5,096 nucleotides of DNA. It comes from Alphaproteobacteria bacterium. Its GTDB lineage: Bacteria; Pseudomonadota; Alphaproteobacteria; UBA828. A program made the position numbers and the translations under genes. The notes beneath the pieces are model-generated. The model was not told the origin of the DNA, did not search any database, and saw only the letters and a list, made by a program, of their open reading frames with translations. Shown here in pieces: positions 1 through 5,096 of the stretch (position 1 is its first letter; every line of letters begins with the position of its first letter). Where the stretch lies: assembly GCA_018668475.1 (NCBI GenBank), contig JABJCZ010000010.1, positions 1 to 5,096 of the forward strand, given 5' to 3'.

Positions 1-2005
1 AGTCGGTGATCTGGAACTGGCCGGTATTGATATCGACCTCGACTTTGCAGAAGTCCGCGTTGAAGGCCACCATTGGTTTGGCAGCTTCAAAGAAGGCTGT
101 GTGCTCAAGGCCACCGGACTCATTTTCCGGCATGTTGATGGGCGCCATGATAATGCGCTCAACGGCTTCACGGAATGTCTTCTTGATGTTTTCGTCTTTG
201 GTATAGGTGACGAAGCCATCTTCGAATTTGAAGTCATCCCCGGTAGCGCCATCAAGCTCAAGGTCGTGCGCGATGAAGCGGCCGATTTTTTGCTTGAGCT
301 CCTCACAGGCCTCGACGGCTGCCGAGACGAAGTATGAGCCGAAACGGGCACCAACGGTCCCGGCACCGAACGGGGTTGTGCCGGTATCGCCGTGTTGCAG
401 GACCACATCGTCCGGATGGATGCCGAATGCGTAGGCAACCGCCTGTGCCAATGTTGTCTCATGGCCCTGTCCGCCCGGTGCGTCGCCCTCGAAGACCAGG
501 GCTTTGCCGCGCGGGTCGAGACGAACCGTTGCCGCGCCGTAGCCCGGCTGGTTTTCCATCGGGACAAATAGTTCCGACGCCACACCAGAAAGCTCGACAC
601 CGAGACCAAAGCCGATACCGATGTACCGTCCTTCGGCACGGGCAGCTGCTTGTTCCTTGCGGAAGTCCGCGAGCTTGGCATAGTCCATCAGGTTGTCCCA
701 AACCTTGATGAAATCACCGCTGTCGAAATACTCGTTGGTGATCGACATATGGGGAAGTTCGCTAACAAGGTTGTTCCGACGGACGTCGGCAGCCTCCATG
801 TTGCAAGCTTTGGCGACCATGTCGATGGCACGCTCCATGGCAAAGCGAGGCGGCAACTCACCGAAGGCACGCGCAGGGGACAGCGCTGACTTGTTGGTCA
901 CCGCGACCTTGAGCTTCACATCGCCGATTGGCCAGTGGTAGGCGTTGGGTATTTCGACTGACCCTAAAAACGGCATCAAGTAACCCCAGTACACGCCCTC
1001 ACAGCCGTCACCGCAATCGGCCAGGCCACGATTGCGCAGTGCAAGCAGCTTGCCATTCTTATCGGCCGCAATCTCGATCTCATGGGTCTGGTCGCGTTCC
1101 TGACTCACGGCCATGAGGTGTTCCTGGCGCGTCTCGATCCAGCGGATCGGGCGGCCAAGTTGCCTTGCGATATAAGCAATGAGGATCGGTTCGCGATAGA
1201 ACGGCGCCTTGACGCCAAAACCGCCCCCCTGGTCGCGGGGTGCAATGACGCGAACTTTCTCTGCCGGAATTTCCAGAATATCAGACAGGGCGAGCCGGTC
1301 GATATGCGGACGCTGGGTTGTGAGATAGGCCAGCAAACCGTCAGATTCATCCCAATCAATCAGGGCACCCCGTGTTTCCATCGGTGCGACACCGGAGTGA
1401 TGAGCCGTGAACTTCTCTCTGACGACGACATCGGCGCTCTGGAAGATTTTCTCTACTTCCGCGTCGTTCTCCGCCTGGGACTCTGCAGTGTCACCGCCGG
1501 TGAACGTCATCTCAAAAATAAGGTTGTCGTCCCAGCCTTCATGCACAATTGGCGCGTCTGGCTTGAGGGCATCTACGGGATTGCCAACATACGGCAGATC
1601 TTCGTAATCGACCTCGATCAGCTCGGCTGCGTCTTCCGCTACATACTTGTCGCGGGCGACAACTGCGGCAACTGGCTCGCCGTGGAAATGAACTTTGTTC
1701 ACGGCAAGCGGCCAATGCTCAGGGTGATGGGCCGGCAGTGCCGGCGTCACAACCGGCTGCGGCATGGACAAAATTTTGTCCTTGATGCCATCACCAGTGT
1801 AGACCGCGACAACGCCCGGCATCGCTTCCGCTTTGCTGGTGTCGATGCTCTTGATGAGCGCGTGGGCCCGGTCGCTTCTCGTAAAAACGATATGCAAAGT
1901 GCCGGGGATTACAATGTCGGCAAGGTACTTGCCGCGTCCCGTGGTCAGCCGGTGATCTTCCTTGCGGTTGAACTCCTTGCCGACCCAACCCTTATTTTCA
2001 GACAT
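1..2005 (-). CDS. Molybdenum hydroxylase large subunit (CoxL/XdhB-like, molybdopterin-binding), 3' end cut by window edge
   Basis: This is the catalytic subunit of a xanthine dehydrogenase/CO dehydrogenase-family enzyme, which should hold Mo-molybdopterin cytosine dinucleotide and hydroxylate an unidentified substrate. The first 668 residues are visible; family members are usually about 770-800. The N-terminal a/b-hammerhead domain spans roughly residues 20-150 (RLTTGRGKYLAD; FHGEPVAAVVA at 107-117). Molybdopterin-domain motifs follow: APMETRG (207-213), TTQRPH with the probable Mo-proximal glutamine Q231, QGGGFG (259-264), and the cofactor-binding GGQGHETT (511-518). The active-site loop reads SPARAFGELPPRF at 376-388. 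It is neither AYRCSFR (form I CO dehydrogenase) nor AYRGAGR (form II), so CO oxidation is unlikely. C331 and C335 lie where relatives usually have a D-x-GAY-like stretch. The catalytic glutamate near the C-terminus is outside the window. The ATG at 2003-2005 is chosen because AGGAG (2015-2019) lies 9 nt upstream. The gene starts 48 nt after the Fe-S subunit and is presumably cotranscribed with it. Family assignment is firm; substrate is unknown. Confidence 0.95.
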   Translation of the reverse strand, partial: MSENKGWVGKEFNRKEDHRLTTGRGKYLADIVIPGTLHIVFTRSDRAHALIKSIDTSKAEAMPGVVAVYTGDGIKDKILSMPQPVVTPALPAHHPEHWPLAVNKVHFHGEPVAAVVARDKYVAEDAAELIEVDYEDLPYVGNPVDALKPDAPIVHEGWDDNLIFEMTFTGGDTAESQAENDAEVEKIFQSADVVVREKFTAHHSGVAPMETRGALIDWDESDGLLAYLTTQRPHIDRLALSDILEIPAEKVRVIAPRDQGGGFGVKAPFYREPILIAYIARQLGRPIRWIETRQEHLMAVSQERDQTHEIEIAADKNGKLLALRNRGLADCGDGCEGVYWGYLMPFLGSVEIPNAYHWPIGDVKLKVAVTNKSALSPARAFGELPPRFAMERAIDMVAKACNMEAADVRRNNLVSELPHMSITNEYFDSGDFIKVWDNLMDYAKLADFRKEQAAARAEGRYIGIGFGLGVELSGVASELFVPMENQPGYGAATVRLDPRGKALVFEGDAPGGQGHETTLAQAVAYAFGIHPDDVVLQHGDTGTTPFGAGTVGARFGSYFVSAAVEACEELKQKIGRFIAHDLELDGATGDDFKFEDGFVTYTKDENIKKTFREAVERIIMAPINMPENESGGLEHTAFFEAAKPMVAFNADFCKVEVDINTGQFQITD

Positions 2006-2053
2006 AAATTTTCACTCCTGCTTAAATTCTGATGAACCTGCGTCTGGCGCGGT

Positions 2054-2530
2054 TCAACCACCCTGCTTGTCGGCTGCGTCAAGGACTGCCTCAACGATGT
2101 GCTGATAGCCCGTGCAACGACAAAGGTTGCCAACGAGGCCACGCCGCACTTCTTCTTCGGTTGGCTTCGGGTTGTCTTTCAGGAATTCGGTCATGTTCAT
2201 CAGAATTCCCGGTGTGCAATAGCCGCACTGCAGTGCATGCTTTTCGTTGAATGACTTTTGCAGCTGTGTGAGCTCGCCACCCTGGGCGAGGCCCTCGACA
2301 GTCGTGAGTTCGTGGCCGTCGGCCTGGACTGCCAGCATGAGGCAGGACTTCACTGCCTCGCCGTCAAGGTGCACCGTGCAGGCGCCACAGACGCCTTCGT
2401 AAGTGCAGCCAACGTGGGTGCCCGTCAAGGCTGCCTTGTCGCGGATGAAATCCACAAGAAGCATGCGTTGCGGAACCGATTCTTCGTAGGCTTCGCCATT
2501 GATGGTGATGGTGACCGTTTGATTGCTCAT
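2054..2530 (-). CDS. Molybdenum hydroxylase [2Fe-2S] small subunit (CoxS-like)
   Basis: This 158-residue protein is the electron-transfer subunit carrying two [2Fe-2S] clusters between the Mo site and FAD. Its length is normal for the family. The N-terminal ferredoxin-like domain (1-75) has cysteines C42, C48, C51 and C63. The C-terminal helical domain has QCGYC (Q101, C102, C105) and CRC (C137, C139) followed by TGYQHIVEAV, the standard second-cluster signature next to the Mo cofactor. One oddity is the first motif. It reads C-TYEGV-C-GA-C, with five residues between the first two cysteines, where the family normally has four (for example C-EHGV-C). The codons around it read cleanly, so a frameshift does not explain it. 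The ATG at 2528-2530 is supported by AGGAG (2540-2544) 9 nt upstream. The gene follows the FAD subunit by 33 nt and precedes the large subunit by 48 nt, with no terminator between, which fits one transcript. Confidence 0.97.
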   Translation of the reverse strand: MSNQTVTITINGEAYEESVPQRMLLVDFIRDKAALTGTHVGCTYEGVCGACTVHLDGEAVKSCLMLAVQADGHELTTVEGLAQGGELTQLQKSFNEKHALQCGYCTPGILMNMTEFLKDNPKPTEEEVRRGLVGNLCRCTGYQHIVEAVLDAADKQGG

Positions 2531-2563
2531 TGTATTTGTCTCCTGAACCTGTTCGGCCTGCCG

Positions 2564-3445
2564 TTAGCTGGCTGCGCGCTGGAACGCGGTGGTGACCACC
2601 TCGGTACCGAGCGAGCGAATAAGCTGTTTGCGATAAGCCGGGTCTGCCCAGAGGTCACCCTGGGTCTCTGTTTCATTTGCTGCGGCATCGAGGGCGGCGC
2701 TGATGGCGTCCGCATCGTTACCTTTATTGCCGACGAGTGCGGCTGCTGCAGCACCCGAGTGGGCCGGCCCGTCGCCCAGGCCACCGATCGCAACTCGTGC
2801 CGATGTGCAGGCACCTGAGCCGTCGAGCTCGACATACGCACACACGCCGATAACGGGCAGGGCGTCCGTTACGAGGCCCCACTTCTTATAGGCGCTGCCG
2901 GCGTTCGCCGGAGCCGCAGGCATATTAATGGAAAGAAGGATTTCGTTTTCCTCCCGCGCTGTTTCCAGCGGTCCAAGGAGGAAATCATTGGCAGCGACGG
3001 AACGGCTGGCGCCACCCGCGCCGATCAGCTCCATCTCCGCACCAAGGCTCATTGTAACGGGCGGCATGCAGGCTGCGACATAGTTCCAGCACAAGCTGCC
3101 TCCGATGGTGCCTCGATTGCGCACCTGGCGATCACCAACACGGTCGGCGGCGTCGCGCATTGCCTGATAGGCTCCGTTCAGGCTTTCTGCCTCGGCGATC
3201 TCACGGTAGCGGGTCATCGCGCCGATGCGAACGCCATTGCTGTCTGCCGTGATCCCCTTCAGGCCGCTGACGCCTTGAAGATCCACAATGCAGCGCGGGC
3301 GCAACAGGCGTGATTTGATCGCCTGCATGATGCTCTGCCCACCAGCGACGAAAAAAGCGTCGCCCTCCGGATATTTTGCGAGGGCCGCGATGGCCTCGTC
3401 TACCGTCCCGGGACGGACATATTCTTCGATTGGTGCGGGATACAT
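2564..3445 (-). CDS. Molybdenum hydroxylase FAD-binding medium subunit (CoxM-like)
   Basis: This 293-residue protein is the flavin subunit that passes electrons from the [2Fe-2S] clusters to the final acceptor. Its length is typical of CoxM-type proteins. The PCMH-type FAD-binding domain occupies about residues 1-175, with the pyrophosphate-binding loop VAGGQS (33-38), a CIVDLQGVSGL strand-loop (52-62), IGAMTRYREI (74-83), and the second FAD motif RNRGTIGGSL (109-118). The CO dehydrogenase flavoprotein C-terminal domain covers about 180-290 (AYKKWGLVTDALPVIGV, then ARVAIGGLGDGPAHS). After TIGGS the protein has CWNYVAACMPP (119-129), where relatives usually show an ADPAAD-like segment; this may alter flavin contacts. 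The ATG at 3443-3445 is the natural start: AAGGAGG lies 4 nt upstream and the family N-terminus (a short P-x-x-F/Y-E-Y-x-x-P-like stretch) begins right there. It is the first gene of the three-gene operon and sits downstream of a 318-nt gap that probably carries the promoter. Confidence 0.96.
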   Translation of the reverse strand: MYPAPIEEYVRPGTVDEAIAALAKYPEGDAFFVAGGQSIMQAIKSRLLRPRCIVDLQGVSGLKGITADSNGVRIGAMTRYREIAEAESLNGAYQAMRDAADRVGDRQVRNRGTIGGSLCWNYVAACMPPVTMSLGAEMELIGAGGASRSVAANDFLLGPLETAREENEILLSINMPAAPANAGSAYKKWGLVTDALPVIGVCAYVELDGSGACTSARVAIGGLGDGPAHSGAAAAALVGNKGNDADAISAALDAAANETETQGDLWADPAYRKQLIRSLGTEVVTTAFQRAAS

Positions 3446-3449
3446 GATA

Positions 3450-3456
3450 CCTCCTT
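3450..3456 (-). promoter_or_regulatory. Strong Shine-Dalgarno of the FAD subunit gene
   Basis: Read on the minus strand, AAGGAGG is followed by 4 nt and then the ATG of the CoxM-like gene. It is a near-perfect anti-16S match and stronger than the AGGAG sites before the other two subunit genes. It fixes the start of the first gene of the operon. Confidence 0.8.
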
Positions 3457-3498
3457 AAAGTGTCGTCAATCGTATGATCGCAAGCTCAGCGCCGCGCC

Positions 3499-3520
3499 CC
3501 GGAATTCCGGTATGCCGGAA
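3499..3520. repeat. Triple CCGGAA half-site palindrome, candidate operator
   Basis: Three 6-bp half-sites sit in alternating orientation: CCGGAA (3499-3504), TTCCGG (3505-3510) and CCGGAA (3515-3520). The first two form a perfect 12-bp palindrome. The second and third form an inverted repeat with a 4-nt centre (TATG). Flanking CCCC (3497-3500) and GGGG (3523-3526) could extend a hairpin in RNA. The element lies 54-75 nt upstream of the CoxM-like start codon. It could be a transcription-factor operator or a 5'-leader hairpin; no T-run follows it, so it is not a standard terminator. The repeat is seen directly, while its function is inferred. Confidence 0.5.
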
Positions 3521-3681
3521 ACGGGGTGGATCAGCCGAACCTGCTTGCTGCAGCCGCCAGATCTGAATACGCCGACTGGGCGGGGCGACTGCAAAATTTC
3601 CAGATCGTTCAAATAGCTCCTAACAAAGTGCGACGAACAACGGTGCGTCGGTTAGTTCCGAGCCGTCCAATCTCCGCCAGC

Positions 3682-3710
3682 AGTATAGCGCTGGAGAGCT
3701 TGGTTTTCAC
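3682..3710 (-). promoter_or_regulatory. Possible sigma-70-like promoter for the molybdenum hydroxylase operon
   Basis: On the minus strand, GTGAAA (-35-like, 3705-3710; four of six matches to TTGACA) is followed by exactly 17 nt and then TATACT (-10-like, 3682-3687; five of six matches to TATAAT). Transcription from here would give a leader of roughly 230 nt that includes the CCGGAA palindromes. This rests on consensus matching only, and a nearer promoter cannot be excluded. Confidence 0.3.
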
Positions 3711-3763
3711 TCCGATATCTGTCGGTTTGTCGGGGTTAGCCGAAAAAATAGCGAACAATTGGC

Positions 3764-4663
3764 TCATCCACCAAACCTGGTCTCTGGCAGGCCCCTGACG
3801 CCTGTCCCGCTGACGGAAAATATGCCGCCTGAATTGGGTTTAGGTTCCGGGTTGCCGAAATGTGCTTGGGCATCTGGCCCAAGAAAATCAATCCTGCCCA
3901 TTGAGGTGACATAAATAACGTCGAGGTCGTCACCACCGAACATGACGCTCGTAATCCACGGCACGGGCATCGGGATGCGCCGGACAATCTCGCCCTCTGG
4001 CGTGTAGCGGACCAGTTCACCCGCAACAATCCGCGCGTTCCACAAATAGCCCTCGGCATCAATGGTCGACCCATCAGGAATACCGTTTTCCTCTACAGTG
4101 CTGGCAAAGACGCGTTTGTTGCTGATATCGCCAGTCGCGAGGTCGTAGTCGTAGGCGTAGATCTCTTCTTTGTAACTATCTGTATGATAAAAGGTTTTTC
4201 GGTCCGGGCTCCAGCTTGGCCCATTATTGCAAACGATTCCGCGCTCAAGCTCATGCAGGCTGAGGTCCGGATCGAGGCGCCACAGGGCACAAATCGGTGA
4301 CGCTGAAATTTCGTCCTCGCCGCCGGCGAAAAAGCGGCCCTTTGGGTCAACTTTGCCGTCGTTGAACATTATTCTCGGGTTGTCGGCGTCGGCTTCTACA
4401 ATCAGCTCGGTGGCGCCGGTCTCAAGGTCCAGAAAATAGAAACCGTCGCGCATGGTCACAATGCCACCACCAGTTTTGCGCAATGCAAAGGCGCCGACGG
4501 TCTTGGGCAGGGTCCAGGTTCTTGTCTTTCCGCTGGTCGGCTCATAGCGCCAGACCTGCTGTTCGAGCATGTCGACCCAATACAATGCGCCTTCCTCGAC
4601 GTCCCACACAGGGCCTTCGCCAAGATAATTGTGAGCATCTACAACACATTCGATGTTTACCAT
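3764..4663 (-). CDS. SMP-30/gluconolactonase/LRE family protein (probable lactonase), complete
   Basis: This 299-residue, six-bladed beta-propeller protein is probably a metal-dependent lactonase that opens a sugar or similar lactone. It has the same length as human regucalcin and clear family motifs in order: YLGEGPVW (13-20), FNDGKVDPKGRFFAGG (100-115), NNGPSWSPD (146-154), IPDGSTIDAEGYLWNA (195-210), and the terminal GGIF...G-x-GVRGLPETRFGG. By comparison with regucalcin, the metal ligands are E16, N147 and D197, and N101 is a likely substrate contact; all are present, so the protein should be active. There is no signal peptide, which indicates the cytoplasm. The NGP-x-x-SPD form is typical of bacterial sugar lactonases. 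The ATG at 4661-4663 is preceded by GGAG (4674-4677) 10 nt upstream, and the LGEGP motif falls at the expected distance. A paralogue ends 120 nt upstream, and the hydroxylase operon begins 318 nt downstream. Its exact substrate is not readable. Confidence 0.95.
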   Translation of the reverse strand: MVNIECVVDAHNYLGEGPVWDVEEGALYWVDMLEQQVWRYEPTSGKTRTWTLPKTVGAFALRKTGGGIVTMRDGFYFLDLETGATELIVEADADNPRIMFNDGKVDPKGRFFAGGEDEISASPICALWRLDPDLSLHELERGIVCNNGPSWSPDRKTFYHTDSYKEEIYAYDYDLATGDISNKRVFASTVEENGIPDGSTIDAEGYLWNARIVAGELVRYTPEGEIVRRIPMPVPWITSVMFGGDDLDVIYVTSMGRIDFLGPDAQAHFGNPEPKPNSGGIFSVSGTGVRGLPETRFGG

Positions 4664-4752
4664 CGGTCAACTTCTCCCTGTGCGTATGCGTCCACCATTT
4701 CCGACAAGCGGATCATGAGACCAAAGGTCATGATGATCGCCGCTCCCGACAT
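4657..4752 (-). CDS. Possible small hydrophobic ORF in the gap between the two lactonase genes
   Basis: A 31-codon frame from ATG at 4750-4752 ends at TAA (4657-4659), overlapping the next gene's start as ATGGTAA. This is an arrangement often seen with translational coupling. The peptide begins MSGAAIIMTFGLMIRLSEM and ends with a polar tail. The same frame is open upstream to an ATG at 4837-4839 (60 residues), which would overlap the preceding lactonase gene but give a 19-residue hydrophobic stretch (IGVLAMSGAAIIMTFGLMI), long enough for one membrane helix. The ribosome binding site is weak (GGGGTG) and I recognise no family. It may equally be chance coding in a 120-nt spacer (4664-4783), in which I see no terminator or clear promoter. 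Confidence 0.2.
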   Translation of the reverse strand: MSGAAIIMTFGLMIRLSEMVDAYAQGEVDRW

Positions 4753-4783
4753 TGCCAACACCCCAATGGTGCGACTGATAGCC

Positions 4784-5096
4784 TCAGCCCCCGAACCGTG
4801 GCTCAGGTGTTCCCTTGATCCCAAGACCATGAACGGCAAAGACCGCGCCCGCCTGGAACTGCGGTTTTACTTCCGCGGCGAACCGATCATGGACGGCCGG
4901 GTGCTTCACCCGAGCCATTGACGTGACATAAAGAATATCCATATCGGGCCCGCCCCAGTTAACGCTGGTGACGTTGCGCACTGGCATACCGATCTGGCGC
5001 TCGATTTCGCCATCCGGCGTATATCGGATCAGTTCACCGCCAACGACCATGGCATTCCACAAGCAGCCCTCGGAATCGACTGTGGAGCCATCGTAG
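4784..5096 (-). CDS. SMP-30/gluconolactonase/LRE family protein, C-terminal part only
   Basis: The C-terminal 103 residues of a second lactonase-type beta-propeller are visible; the N-terminal two thirds lie beyond the right edge. The frame enters the window at base 5095. The segment opens with YDGSTVDSEGCLWNA, which matches the metal-binding PDG-x-x-ID-x-EG-x-LWNA motif of the complete neighbour; the proline is replaced by tyrosine but the metal-ligand aspartate is kept. It continues through GGELIRYTPDGEIERQI and DILYVTSMARV and ends in PEPRFGG, parallel to PETRFGG in the neighbour. By eye, about 31 of the first 50 residues from WNA onward are identical between the two, so they are paralogues, probably from an old tandem duplication. 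The residues between the YVTSM motif and the terminal blade differ most and may reflect a different substrate. Same strand and close spacing suggest cotranscription. Confidence 0.93.
   Translation of the reverse strand, partial: YDGSTVDSEGCLWNAMVVGGELIRYTPDGEIERQIGMPVRNVTSVNWGGPDMDILYVTSMARVKHPAVHDRFAAEVKPQFQAGAVFAVHGLGIKGTPEPRFGG

Larger units (their letters stand above)
3446..3763. other. Gene-free gap between the lactonase gene and the molybdenum hydroxylase operon
   Basis: These 318 nt hold no credible gene. The only sizeable reading frame, on the plus strand from a GTG at 3526, lacks a ribosome binding site, resembles no family I know, and runs into the 3' end of the lactonase gene. The gap does contain the hydroxylase operon's Shine-Dalgarno, a palindromic half-site cluster at 3499-3520, a plausible promoter at 3682-3710, and a small inverted repeat (CCAGC at 3677-3681 with GCTGG at 3690-3694) overlapping its -10 region. 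I found no convincing terminator for the lactonase gene: a run of six T on the minus strand near 3743-3748 is not preceded by a GC-rich stem. Read-through from the lactonase genes is therefore possible. Confidence 0.7.

Noticed and set aside
1082..2032. A 316-codon open frame on the plus strand
   Set aside because: It is antisense to the large subunit gene, whose minus-strand frame is open for 668 codons with clear family motifs. The plus-strand product resembles nothing I know.
2258..2818. A 186-codon open frame on the plus strand
   Set aside because: It lies antisense across the Fe-S and FAD subunit genes and across their intergenic gap, with no recognisable domain. It is a shadow of GC-rich coding sequence.
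1..3445. Calling the operon aerobic CO dehydrogenase (coxMSL)
   Set aside because: The gene order matches, but the large subunit lacks the AYRCSFR active-site loop that defines genuine CO dehydrogenase. Only the broader family is supported.
3677..3694. Inverted repeat CCAGC/GCTGG as a terminator after the lactonase gene
   Set aside because: The stem is only 5 bp with an 8-nt loop and no T-run follows it on the minus strand.
3735..3763. Run of six T on the minus strand just after the lactonase stop as an intrinsic terminator
   Set aside because: No GC-rich stem precedes the run, so the structural requirement is not met.
3526..3798. A 90-codon plus-strand frame starting with GTG in the gene-free gap
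   Set aside because: There is no ribosome binding site and no recognisable family, and it runs into the 3' end of the lactonase gene on the other strand. The gap is better explained as a regulatory region.

Overview
The window looks like part of a bacterial chromosome, and probably an alphaproteobacterium. It is moderately GC-rich, every convincing gene is on the minus strand, genes are tightly packed, and the start codons have clear Shine-Dalgarno sequences. The taxon is an inference from base composition and gene style only. I see no RNA gene, insertion sequence, CRISPR array, attachment site or replication origin.

Reading in the direction of transcription (from 5096 down to 1), the layout is as follows. 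(1) The C-terminal third of an SMP-30/regucalcin/gluconolactonase-family protein (4784-5096) runs off the right edge. (2) A 120-nt gap follows, which may hold a very small hydrophobic ORF. (3) A complete second SMP-30-family protein (3764-4663) is a paralogue of the first. (4) A 318-nt gene-free gap (3446-3763) contains a plausible sigma-70-like promoter and a striking triple CCGGAA half-site palindrome. (5) A three-gene molybdenum hydroxylase operon has the classic CoxM-CoxS-CoxL order: FAD subunit (2564-3445), [2Fe-2S] subunit (2054-2530) and molybdopterin-binding large subunit (1-2005). The large subunit is cut by the left edge, so its C-terminal portion with the catalytic glutamate is not visible.

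The three subunits should form one xanthine dehydrogenase/CO dehydrogenase-family enzyme. Substrate is hydroxylated at Mo-molybdopterin cytosine dinucleotide in the large subunit, and electrons pass through two [2Fe-2S] clusters to FAD. The large subunit lacks the AYRCSFR loop of form I CO dehydrogenase, so CO is unlikely to be the substrate. The nearby lactonase-type genes suggest a catabolic locus in which an aldehyde, sugar or heterocycle is oxidised and a lactone is opened. That link is an inference from proximity, and the actual substrate cannot be read from the sequence.

The most noteworthy point is that all three subunits depart from family consensus close to their cofactors: an extra residue in the first Fe-S cysteine motif, a changed active-site loop in the large subunit, and a changed segment after the FAD-binding TIGG motif. 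Together these suggest a divergent subfamily of unknown specificity. Otherwise this is a fairly conventional metabolic region, and I found no sign of a wholly new kind of system.
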